Of a stretch of 10,951 bases of DNA, positions 1 through 5,660 are shown piece by piece (position 1 is the stretch's first letter; the number at the start of each line of letters is the position of its first letter). Source of the stretch: Pseudomonadota bacterium (GTDB lineage Bacteria > Pseudomonadota > Alphaproteobacteria > Rhizobiales > Rhizobiaceae); assembly GCA_023388675.1 (NCBI GenBank), contig JAEWFU010000524.1, positions 1-10,951 of the forward strand. Direction: 5' to 3'. The notes below the pieces were generated by a model. It did not search any database. It saw only the letters and a list, made by a program, of their open reading frames with translations, and had not been told where the DNA came from. The position numbers and the translations under genes were made by a program.

Positions 1-37
1 AAGGGAGAAATCAGACGCAACCAGTCCATTCAAGGAA

Positions 38-54
38 GGCCGGCAGATCCGGCC
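38..54 (-). terminator. Possible intrinsic terminator downstream of parE
   Basis: Six-base arms (GGCCGG at 38-43, CCGGCC at 49-54) enclose a five-base loop. Read on the minus strand, the hairpin is followed by TTCCTTG, a short pyrimidine-rich tract, and lies about 75 bases past the parE stop. This fits a weak rho-independent terminator for the parDE transcript. The stem is short and the T-run is imperfect, so it may be chance in GC-rich DNA. The rest of 1-128 shows no convincing gene. Confidence 0.35.
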
Positions 55-128
55 CATGCGCCTCGTGGCCCGCATATGGGACAGTTCGCCGCCGAAAGCA
101 AATGATTTCTTGTGCAGCGCAGCAAGCC

Positions 129-449
129 CTACGAGGAATCCGCCTCGTCCCCGGAGAAGAAGGCATGGATATCGCGGTGACCGTGAATGATGTTCACGAC
201 CTCGAATGTATCGCCTTCATAGCGAAAGAAGATGACATGGCTCTTGTGAGCAAAGCTGCGGATGTCGGCTCTGAGTTCGGCGCGCGGCCGCCCGACCACA
301 CCGGGCAGGCTTGCCAGTTCGCCGCACTTCCCGCGCAGGTCGGCCACCAGCCGCAACCCGGCTGCGACGCTGCCGCTTTGATGCGCAACGAATTCAAGGA
401 TCTCGATGAGGTCCGCCTGCGCCGAACGCAGCCAGCGAAGCTTCGGCAT
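129..449 (-). CDS. parE: ParE/RelE-superfamily toxin of a type II toxin-antitoxin pair
   Basis: The 106-residue product matches the RelE/ParE toxin fold in length and layout. It has an N-terminal helix with W6, A10 and D13-L14, and a Leu-Pro-Gly-x-x-Gly-Arg stretch near residues 48-54. R64 follows in the 'ADIRSF' strand, then the 'HVIFFRYEG' strand (71-79), and it ends with 'IIHGHRD' at 87-93, the usual C-terminal signature. ParE toxins of this family typically inhibit DNA gyrase, while RelE relatives cut mRNA on the ribosome; which applies here cannot be told from sequence alone. The ATG at 449 follows the parD TGA with no gap, so translation is probably coupled to the antitoxin. The key strands are intact and no frameshift is seen. 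The last eight residues, acidic and polar, look like an unstructured tail. Confidence 0.85.
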   Translation of the reverse strand: MPKLRWLRSAQADLIEILEFVAHQSGSVAAGLRLVADLRGKCGELASLPGVVGRPRAELRADIRSFAHKSHVIFFRYEGDTFEVVNIIHGHRDIHAFFSGDEADSS

Positions 450-695
450 TCAGCCGATCTTGCCTTCCAGTTCCTCGGCCTTGCCCCGAAGAGCGGCGTC
501 GAGGTCAGCTTCGCTCACCTCACCGCCCGCCTCTATCGACCGATCCAGCATCGTACGGAGCGCGATTAGCCTGGCCTCACGTTCCTCGACCAGGCGCAGG
601 CCCTCGCGAACCACCTCGCTGGCCGAGCCATAGCGGCCACGCCTGACGATGTCGGCCACGAATCCCTCCCAGCGGTCACCAATCGAAACGTTCAT
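450..695 (-). CDS. parD: ParD-type ribbon-helix-helix antitoxin
   Basis: This 81-residue protein is the expected partner of the adjacent ParE. The N-terminal half has a beta strand ('MNVSIGDRWEGFV'), then 'GRYGSASEVVREGLRLVEE', the classic ParD/CopG ribbon-helix-helix pattern with Tyr-x-Ser-x-Ser-Glu-Val-Val-Arg. The C-terminal half, about residue 45 to the end, is charged and helical and would be the toxin-binding segment. The reading frame extends upstream to an ATG at 737, but the added 14 residues do not fit the family, so the ATG at 695 is chosen. The Shine-Dalgarno before it is weak. The gene lies upstream of and abutting the toxin gene, the usual antitoxin-first order, and the complex would be expected to repress its own promoter. 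It is 67 bp past the DUF1697 stop on the same strand. Confidence 0.85.
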   Translation of the reverse strand: MNVSIGDRWEGFVADIVRRGRYGSASEVVREGLRLVEEREARLIALRTMLDRSIEAGGEVSEADLDAALRGKAEELEGKIG

Positions 696-739
696 GCTCA
701 CACCATCTGATAACAAGGATTGCGCATAAAATGGCATCT

Positions 740-752
740 CGTAGCCGCTACG
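740..752. promoter_or_regulatory. 13-bp palindrome upstream of parD, candidate antitoxin operator
   Basis: CGTAGC, one central base, then GCTACG form a perfect odd palindrome 45-57 bases upstream of the parD ATG, inside the 67-bp gap after the DUF1697 gene. Ribbon-helix-helix antitoxins bind short palindromes near their own promoter, so this is a reasonable ParD operator candidate. It could instead be chance. As RNA it could fold only with a strained loop, so a terminator role for the upstream gene is less likely. Confidence 0.35.
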
Positions 753-762
753 GCAAGGTCGC

Positions 763-1302
763 TCACGCGGATTTGTCGGCCAGTTCCGCCAGCTTCAGCA
801 CCGTATTCCAGTTGCGCGCCGTGTTCGGCACGCCGATGCCCTTGTCGAACTTTTCGCCCAGTTTCGAGCGGCCGAAGCCGTTGGGCGTGTGCAGGTAGGC
901 GACGCGGCCGACCACCGCGATGCGCTCGCCGTCGGCGGCAAACGCGCGCAGCGCCTCCACCTGCTCGCCTTGCGGGTCGCCGTCCAGCACCGCCGCATGC
1001 AGCAGGTTGCCGGGCTCGGTCGCATCCGGGAACGGATTGTTGACGATGAGATCGGCCCATTCGGCGCGCGTCACCGCATAGATCGCCTTGTCGAAGCCGA
1101 AGGCGTCTCGGCAGATCGCAGCCACCTCCGCCACCACCGTCTCGCGCGACTTGGCGCTTTTCAGCACTGCATTACCGCTGTTGATGTAGGTCGCGACGTT
1201 CTCGAAACCGGCCGCCGAGAGCTTTTCGCGCAAAGGTGCGGTCGGGAGCTGCGTCTTGCCGCCCACGCCGCGGAAAAGAATGATGTAGACCGTGCCGCTC
1301 AT
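763..1302 (-). CDS. DUF1697 family protein
   Basis: The 179-residue product has the DUF1697 layout. It starts with a short strand and 'LFRGVGGKTQLP', then 'LREKLSAAGFENVATYINSGNAVL' in the family's most conserved position (about residues 24-47). A middle segment with 'NNPFPDA' follows, and then a C-terminal 'KLGEKFDKGIGVPNTARNWNTVLKL', the typical DUF1697 ending. The biochemical role of the family is not established. The usual 'RGINVGGKN' loop appears here shortened to 'RGVGGKT'. The ATG at 1302 overlaps the ilvA stop as ATGA. The frame stays open far upstream inside ilvA, but homology begins exactly at this ATG. A GGGG stretch about nine bases upstream may act as ribosome binding site. Overlap with ilvA implies co-transcription and probable translational coupling. 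Confidence 0.88.
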   Translation of the reverse strand: MSGTVYIILFRGVGGKTQLPTAPLREKLSAAGFENVATYINSGNAVLKSAKSRETVVAEVAAICRDAFGFDKAIYAVTRAEWADLIVNNPFPDATEPGNLLHAAVLDGDPQGEQVEALRAFAADGERIAVVGRVAYLHTPNGFGRSKLGEKFDKGIGVPNTARNWNTVLKLAELADKSA

Positions 1303-2555
1303 ATGATCAGCCCCGCGAGAACCTCGTTGTCGGTGATGTCCTGAAACGCCCACCCGCCTTCGGCGAAGCGCTTTCTCAACAGGTCGAAATTCTTGGCCTC
1401 CTTCGTTTCGATGCCGATCAGCACCGAGCCGAAGTTGCGCGCCGATTTCTTCAGATATTCGAACCGCGCGATGTCGTCGTCGGGACCAAGCAGCTCCAGA
1501 AAGTCGCGCAAGGCGCCCGGCCGCTGCGGGAAACGGAAGATGAAGTATTTCTTCAGCCCCTCGAAGCGCAGCGCTCGCTCCTTGACGTCGGGCAGCCGCT
1601 CGAAATCGAAATTGCCCCCGGAGACGACGAGCACGACCGCCCTGCCCTTCAGCTCCTTGCGCGAAAAATCCTTGAGCGCGTCGATGGCGAGCGCGCCGGC
1701 CGGCTCCAGCACAATGCCTTCGATATTGAGCATCTCGATCATCGTTGCGCAAAGCCGGTTCTCGGGTACGAGCCGCACCTGCGCCTCGTCGAAATCCTTG
1801 AGCAGCCGGAAGTTCTCCTTGCCGATCTCGGCTACGGCCGCGCCGTCGACGAAATTGTCCACCCCATCCAGCTTCACCCTGCGCCCGGCGGCAAGGCTCC
1901 GCTTCAGGCTTGGCGCCCCCAGAGGTTCGGCGAAGGCGAACCGGGGGGCTGCGCCACGCTCTGCGAAATAGCGCGTCACGCCGGCCGAAAGCCCGCCGCC
2001 GCCGACCGGCAGCACCATCAGGTCGGGCTCGACGCCCTCCGGCATCTGGGCTGCGATCTCGTGGGCTACCGTCGCCTGCCCCTCGATGATGTCGCGATGG
2101 TCGAAGGGCGGCACCATCAGCCCGCCGCTGGCATCCGCGAAATCGAGCGCGGCGCGATAGCACTCGTCGAAGAAGTCGCCGACGAGCCGGATCTCGACCA
2201 TGCCGCCGCCGAACATGCGCGTCTTGTCGATCTTCTGCTGCGGCGTGGTCACCGGCATGAAGACGACGCCGCGCCTGCCGAGATGCCGGCAGACATAGGC
2301 AAAGCCCTGCGCATGATTGCCCGCCGAAGCGCACACGAACGCATCGGGCGATTTGCCGGCGGCGACCGCTTTCCGGAAAAAGTTGAACGCTCCGCGGATC
2401 TTGTACGAACGAACCGGGGAGAGGTCCTCGCGCTTGAGAAAGACGCGCGCGCCCGTCTTGCGCGACAGGTAATCGTTCTCCTGCAGCGGCGTCGTTTCGA
2501 AAAGCGCTCGCATCGCATCCGCCGCACGGGCGACATCGCGTGTGAATCCGGCCAT
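1299..2555 (-). CDS. ilvA: Threonine ammonia-lyase (threonine dehydratase), short biosynthetic form
   Basis: This enzyme converts L-threonine to 2-oxobutanoate and ammonia, the first committed step toward isoleucine, using pyridoxal phosphate in the cytoplasm. The 418-residue protein carries the PLP lysine in 'SYKIRGAFN' (K52), the 'SAGNHAQG' substrate loop (77-84) and the Gly-rich phosphate-binding 'VGGGGL' (184-189). After about residue 332 comes one ACT-like regulatory segment ('KYFIFRFPQRPGALRDFLE') running to the C-terminus. That matches the short form seen in Bacillus and Corynebacterium rather than the roughly 514-residue E. coli enzyme with a doubled regulatory domain. The ACT-like part suggests allosteric control, classically by isoleucine, though sensitivity here is unproven. 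The ATG at 2555 has GGAG eight bases upstream. The gene is divergent from trkH and is followed by the overlapping DUF1697 gene. Confidence 0.95.
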   Translation of the reverse strand: MAGFTRDVARAADAMRALFETTPLQENDYLSRKTGARVFLKREDLSPVRSYKIRGAFNFFRKAVAAGKSPDAFVCASAGNHAQGFAYVCRHLGRRGVVFMPVTTPQQKIDKTRMFGGGMVEIRLVGDFFDECYRAALDFADASGGLMVPPFDHRDIIEGQATVAHEIAAQMPEGVEPDLMVLPVGGGGLSAGVTRYFAERGAAPRFAFAEPLGAPSLKRSLAAGRRVKLDGVDNFVDGAAVAEIGKENFRLLKDFDEAQVRLVPENRLCATMIEMLNIEGIVLEPAGALAIDALKDFSRKELKGRAVVLVVSGGNFDFERLPDVKERALRFEGLKKYFIFRFPQRPGALRDFLELLGPDDDIARFEYLKKSARNFGSVLIGIETKEAKNFDLLRKRFAEGGWAFQDITDNEVLAGLII

Positions 2556-2595
2556 GGTTCGGCTCCGTCAGCGTTTGCGGGCCCTATTGCACAAA

Positions 2596-2622
2596 CGGCC
2601 GGATGACGCCACTCTCCGGCCG
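2596..2622. promoter_or_regulatory. 8-bp inverted repeat in the ilvA-trkH divergent region
   Basis: CGGCCGGA (2596-2603) and its exact complement TCCGGCCG (2615-2622) are separated by 11 bases in the 93-bp gap between the divergent ilvA and trkH starts. It may be an operator for a dimeric regulator or an mRNA leader hairpin for either gene. I see no convincing -35/-10 pair in this gap. No specific regulator can be named. Confidence 0.35.
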
Positions 2623-2648
2623 CGCCCAGAGTCGAGGCTTTTTCCCCC

Positions 2649-4106
2649 GTGCATTATTCCGCCATACGCGCCGCGCTCCATATCGCATCGGTCTTCGCGA
2701 TCTATCTTTCGCTGGCGATGCTGATTCCCGCGGCGGTCGATCTCTATTTCGGCAATGACGATTGGAAGGTCTTCGCCTTCTCGGCGCTCTTCACCGGCGG
2801 CCTCGCGCTTGGTCTCGCCCTGGCTACCCAGGGTCGCCCGCCTCCGATCTCGTCACGCTTCGGCTTCCTGCTGGTCAACCTCCTGTGGCTCACGACCTGC
2901 ATCGTCGGCGCCGTGCCGCTCCTGGCCTCGTCGATCGAGATCGGCATTGCCGACGCGTTCTTCGAGGCGGTTTCGGGAATCACCACCACGGGCGCGACCG
3001 TGCTCGTGGGCCTGGACGGCATGCCACCCGGCATCCTGTTGTGGCGTTCGATCCTGCAATGGATGGGCGGTCTGGGCGTGATCGCGCTCGGCCTGTTCGT
3101 GCTGCCGTTCCTCAATATCGGCGGCTTCTCCTATTTCAGGATCGAATCCTCCGACACCGGCGACCGCCCTTTCGAACGGTTCTCCACCTACACCACGAGC
3201 CTGGTCGGAATTTACGCGCTGCTGACGCTGATCTGCGGTTTGCTTTACTCCGCAGCAGGCATGACCAGCTTCAACGCGCTCAACCATGCGCTCACCACCA
3301 TTGCGACGGCCGGCTTTTCCACGCACGACGCCTCGATGGGCCAGTACGCCGACAACCTCGCGATCCTGTGGATCGGCACGATCTTCATGTTCATCGGCGC
3401 GCTGCCCTTCTCGATCGTCATCCTGCTCGCAGTAGCCGGGCGGCTGGACGCGCTGCGCGACCCTCAGATACGGGTCTACGCCGGCTATGTGGTGGGCTTC
3501 GTACTGGCTGTCGCCGTCTATTTGCGTGTCTCGACCGGTATGCCGTTCACGGATGCCCTCACCCACGCGGCCTTCAACTTCGTGTCGATCATCACCACCA
3601 CCGGCTTCGCCAGCCAGGATTACATGCAGTGGGGGCCGTTCGCGGTCGGCTGTGCGTTTGCTGCGATGTTTCTCGGCGGCTGCTCGGGCTCGACCTCGGG
3701 TGGCGTCAAGGCCTATCGCTTCCTCGTGCTCTACAAGCTGCTCGTCAACGGTCTGCGCCGCCTGATCTATCCGAACAGCGTCGCCAGCGTCCGATATGGT
3801 GATCGCCCCGTGGACGACACGGTCCAGCGCGCGGTTGTGCTGTTCATCTCGGCCTTCATGGTCATCTGGCTGATCCTGACCATTCTGCTCGCTGCGACCG
3901 GCCTCGACATCCTGACGGCGTTGACCGGCGCCTTGACCGCCCTGACCAATGTCGGTCCGGGCCTGGGCGACCAGATTGGGCCGGCAGGCAATTTCGCCGC
4001 CGTGCCGGATGCGGCCAAGTGGCTGCTCTCGCTCGCCATGCTGCTCGGCCGCCTCGAAATTCTGGCCGTGCTGGTGATCTTCACCCCCGCTTTCTGGAGC
4101 CGGTAA
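2649..4106 (+). CDS. trkH: TrkH-family potassium uptake protein, membrane channel subunit
   Basis: This is the inner-membrane K+ translocating subunit of a Trk system, normally gated by the cytoplasmic NAD-binding protein TrkA, which is not in this window. The 485 residues show the four-repeat pore architecture. The selectivity-filter glycines fall in 'TTTGATV' (G115), 'ATAGFS' (G222), 'TTTGFAS' (G319) and 'TNVGPG' (G436). The conserved 'GGCSGSTSGGVK' lies at 343-354, and the protein ends with the family's 'MLLGRLEILAVLVIFTPAFW'. Length and ending are typical of full TrkH. The start must be the GTG at 2649, because an in-frame TGA lies at 2604 and the next ATG is inside the first membrane helix. 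A GAGG about 11 bases upstream is a distant ribosome binding site, so translation may be modest. It is divergent from ilvA and 79 bp from the downstream hydrolase gene. Confidence 0.95.
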   Translation: MHYSAIRAALHIASVFAIYLSLAMLIPAAVDLYFGNDDWKVFAFSALFTGGLALGLALATQGRPPPISSRFGFLLVNLLWLTTCIVGAVPLLASSIEIGIADAFFEAVSGITTTGATVLVGLDGMPPGILLWRSILQWMGGLGVIALGLFVLPFLNIGGFSYFRIESSDTGDRPFERFSTYTTSLVGIYALLTLICGLLYSAAGMTSFNALNHALTTIATAGFSTHDASMGQYADNLAILWIGTIFMFIGALPFSIVILLAVAGRLDALRDPQIRVYAGYVVGFVLAVAVYLRVSTGMPFTDALTHAAFNFVSIITTTGFASQDYMQWGPFAVGCAFAAMFLGGCSGSTSGGVKAYRFLVLYKLLVNGLRRLIYPNSVASVRYGDRPVDDTVQRAVVLFISAFMVIWLILTILLAATGLDILTALTGALTALTNVGPGLGDQIGPAGNFAAVPDAAKWLLSLAMLLGRLEILAVLVIFTPAFWSR

Positions 4107-4175
4107 ACAGAAGTTTTGGCAGCGCCGATGGACGCCGGCGCCTTTAACGGCTATCCGCAGACGGACGTTGGTACT

Positions 4176-4179
4176 GGAG
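4176..4179 (+). promoter_or_regulatory. Ribosome binding site that decides the hydrolase start
   Basis: GGAG lies six bases before the GTG at 4186, the best-spaced start for the hydrolase lipoprotein. The alternatives are TTG at 4168, which would put this site inside the gene, and ATG at 4210, which would leave a signal peptide without positive charges at its N-terminus. Confidence 0.6.
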
Positions 4180-4185
4180 TTTGCC

Positions 4186-5355
4186 GTGTCTGCTTTCCGG
4201 CGCACACTGATGGCGTTGTTCCCCGCCCTCGTCCTGGCGCTGTCGGGCTGCGCCGGCGGTCCGTCGCGCAGCCTGACGAACGCGCTGGCGGCCGAGCCCG
4301 ATGCGATCGTTGCAACGCACCGCATTCTGGTCGCGACAACCCGCGCCAAGGCAGACGACCCCTCGGAAGTCTATGGCGGCGGGCGCGGCGACGAACTGGG
4401 GTTCGCCCGCGTCGACGTGACGGTGCCGCGCATTCACAGTTCAGGCAGGCTGGAAGGTCCGCGCAACGGCGCGCGGCGCGATGCATCCAAACACTTCGCC
4501 GCAAGCGAGATCGCGCTGTTCCCTAAAGAGCAGGATTTCGGCAATGCCCTGCGCGAAAGCCTCTCACGCACCGACGGCCGCGCGCTCGTCTTCGTCCATG
4601 GCTACCGCACCGCCTTCGACGGTTCGGTCTACCGCGCGGCGCAAATCGCGCACGATTCGGGTTATGCCGGCACGCCGGTGCTGTTCTCCTGGGCATCGAC
4701 CGGGCGCACGGTCGACTACATCTACGACAACAACTCGGCCACGATAGCCCGCGACGGCCTCGAAAAGACGCTGCGCCTGCTGCGGGCCAGCGGCGCGAAA
4801 CGCATCGACATCATCGCGCATTCGATGGGCAACTGGGTCACCATGGAAGCCTTGCGCCAGATCGCCATCACCGACGACCGCAAGGTAGCCAACGCGCTCG
4901 GCGACGTGGTGCTGGCCTCCCCGGATATCGACGTCGACGTGTTCAAGAGCCAGCTCCAGCGTATCGGCAAGCCGCAGCGTCCGTTCTTCGTGATGGTCTC
5001 GCGCGACGACCGCGCCTTGCTGGTCTCTTCCATCCTTGCCGGCAACCGACCGCGTGTCGGCGACTACGACAAGGACGAGGATCTCGCCAGCCTGGGCATC
5101 ACCGTCATCGACGTATCGGCGCTCGAAAGCGGCGACAGGCTGAATCATGCGCGCTTCGCCGACAATCCGCTGCTCATCCAGCTTCTTGGCGAGCGGCTGA
5201 ACGAGGACGACCATCTCGGCGAGGACGGCGACCAGGTGACACGCCGCATCGAGACCCTGGCGCAGGGCCTCGGCCAAACGATCGGTTCGGCGGCCGAAAT
5301 CATCATCACTACGCCGTTCGAGGTCATCAACGTGGCCGTCGGCGGCGCGCGTTAG
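4186..5355 (+). CDS. Alpha/beta hydrolase lipoprotein (DUF900 family)
   Basis: From the GTG at 4186 the product is 389 residues. It opens with a short basic region (two arginines), a hydrophobic core and a lipobox 'LSGC' with the lipidation cysteine at residue 22, so it is probably anchored to a membrane facing the periplasm. The next segment has 'HRILVATTRA' and 'GFARVDVTVP', typical of the DUF900 group before the hydrolase core. The core has 'VFVHGYRTAFDGSVYRAA' (the oxyanion-hole His-Gly), the nucleophile elbow 'AHSMG' with S213, an acidic pair D274/D275 in 'SRDDRAL' after a late strand, and a His at 321 in 'LNHARF'. These give a plausible Ser-Asp-His triad. The substrate is unknown; esterase or lipase-like activity is an inference from the fold. 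It follows trkH by 79 bp on the same strand, possibly co-transcribed, with no obvious functional link. Confidence 0.85.
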   Translation: MSAFRRTLMALFPALVLALSGCAGGPSRSLTNALAAEPDAIVATHRILVATTRAKADDPSEVYGGGRGDELGFARVDVTVPRIHSSGRLEGPRNGARRDASKHFAASEIALFPKEQDFGNALRESLSRTDGRALVFVHGYRTAFDGSVYRAAQIAHDSGYAGTPVLFSWASTGRTVDYIYDNNSATIARDGLEKTLRLLRASGAKRIDIIAHSMGNWVTMEALRQIAITDDRKVANALGDVVLASPDIDVDVFKSQLQRIGKPQRPFFVMVSRDDRALLVSSILAGNRPRVGDYDKDEDLASLGITVIDVSALESGDRLNHARFADNPLLIQLLGERLNEDDHLGEDGDQVTRRIETLAQGLGQTIGSAAEIIITTPFEVINVAVGGAR

Positions 5356-5357
5356 AG

Positions 5358-5399
5358 CATTTTGCAGCCAGGCGGAATCGTCTGGCGTCGCACAAATGC
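5358..5399. repeat. Structured intergenic element after the hydrolase gene
   Basis: Nested inverted repeats begin two bases past the hydrolase stop codon. The outer arms GCATTT (5358-5363) and AAATGC (5394-5399) enclose an inner stem GCCAGGCG/CGTCTGGC (5367-5386) with a GAAT loop and one G-T wobble. The 'AGAGCATTTT...GTCGCACAAATGCGG' wording resembles a dispersed intergenic element I recall from Mesorhizobium-like genomes, but I could not check its copy number. It may act as a 3'-end or transcript-stabilising structure; no U-tract follows. Confidence 0.45.
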
Positions 5400-5532
5400 G
5401 GCTAGGAAAACGAAGCCGGAGCAGCGGAGCTGCGTGTGCCAGAGCGCCCGCCGCCTAAAGCGTGTCGCTGCCGATGGTATTCAGATAGGAGCTCTACACC
5501 TGCGCCGCGTCGATTCGCGTCGAACACCTCAG

Positions 5533-5615
5533 CGACGTCATCCTCGGGCTTGTCCCGAGGATCTACTGCCCTGACAGGTTGGCAGATCCTCGGGACAAGC
5601 CCGAGGATGACGTCG
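5533..5615. repeat. Perfect 32-bp inverted repeat of two opposed REP-like units
   Basis: The left arm (5533-5564) and right arm (5584-5615) are exact reverse complements over 32 bases, separated by 19 bases. Each arm is itself palindromic, with CCTCGGG and CCCGAGG around a five-base centre, so each copy can form its own small hairpin or both can pair into one long stem. The unit matches a repeat I recall as very common between genes in Rhizobiales and other alphaproteobacteria, whose conceptual translations give 'DPRDKPEDD' and 'GLSRGS'. It lies between two convergent genes, where it could act as a bidirectional terminator or mRNA 3' stabiliser. Exact identity of the arms suggests recent duplication or copying of the unit. 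Confidence 0.9.
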
Positions 5616-5660
5616 TCGATATGAACCGACAACGCGCACACGTTTTAGCTTGGCGGAACT

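Larger units (their letters stand above)
5356..5660. other. 305-bp intergenic region between convergent genes
   Basis: This gap separates the hydrolase (plus strand) from the adenine deaminase homologue (minus strand). It contains the structured element at its left end and the large inverted repeat at 5533-5615. The part at 5400-5530 shows no gene, RNA or clear repeat. Short open frames across the region are translations of the repeat and are not credible genes. A convergent layout with strong palindromes suits termination from both sides. Confidence 0.8.

Noticed and set aside
1..105. Open plus-strand frame from the window edge to a TGA at 103-105, possibly the end of an upstream gene
   Set aside because: Only 34 codons, with no recognisable motif and a composition typical of chance open frames in GC-rich DNA. 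It cannot be separated from non-coding sequence without upstream bases.
763..2334. Long minus-strand open frame of 523 codons covering DUF1697 and most of ilvA
   Set aside because: Only the part from 1302 onward is the DUF1697 protein. The upstream part is Arg-rich shadow translation of ilvA in another frame.
2853..4349. 498-codon minus-strand open frame opposite trkH
   Set aside because: Antisense shadow of a strongly supported TrkH gene; charged low-complexity composition.
5533..5615. CRISPR or insertion-sequence end
   Set aside because: Only two copies in inverted orientation, with no spacer periodicity, no target-site duplication and no transposase nearby; better explained as a REP-like pair.
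5402..5641. Small open frames in the gap between hydrolase and ade genes
   Set aside because: They translate the REP-like repeat into the familiar spurious 'DPRDKPEDD' and 'GLSRGS' strings; no ribosome binding site supports them.
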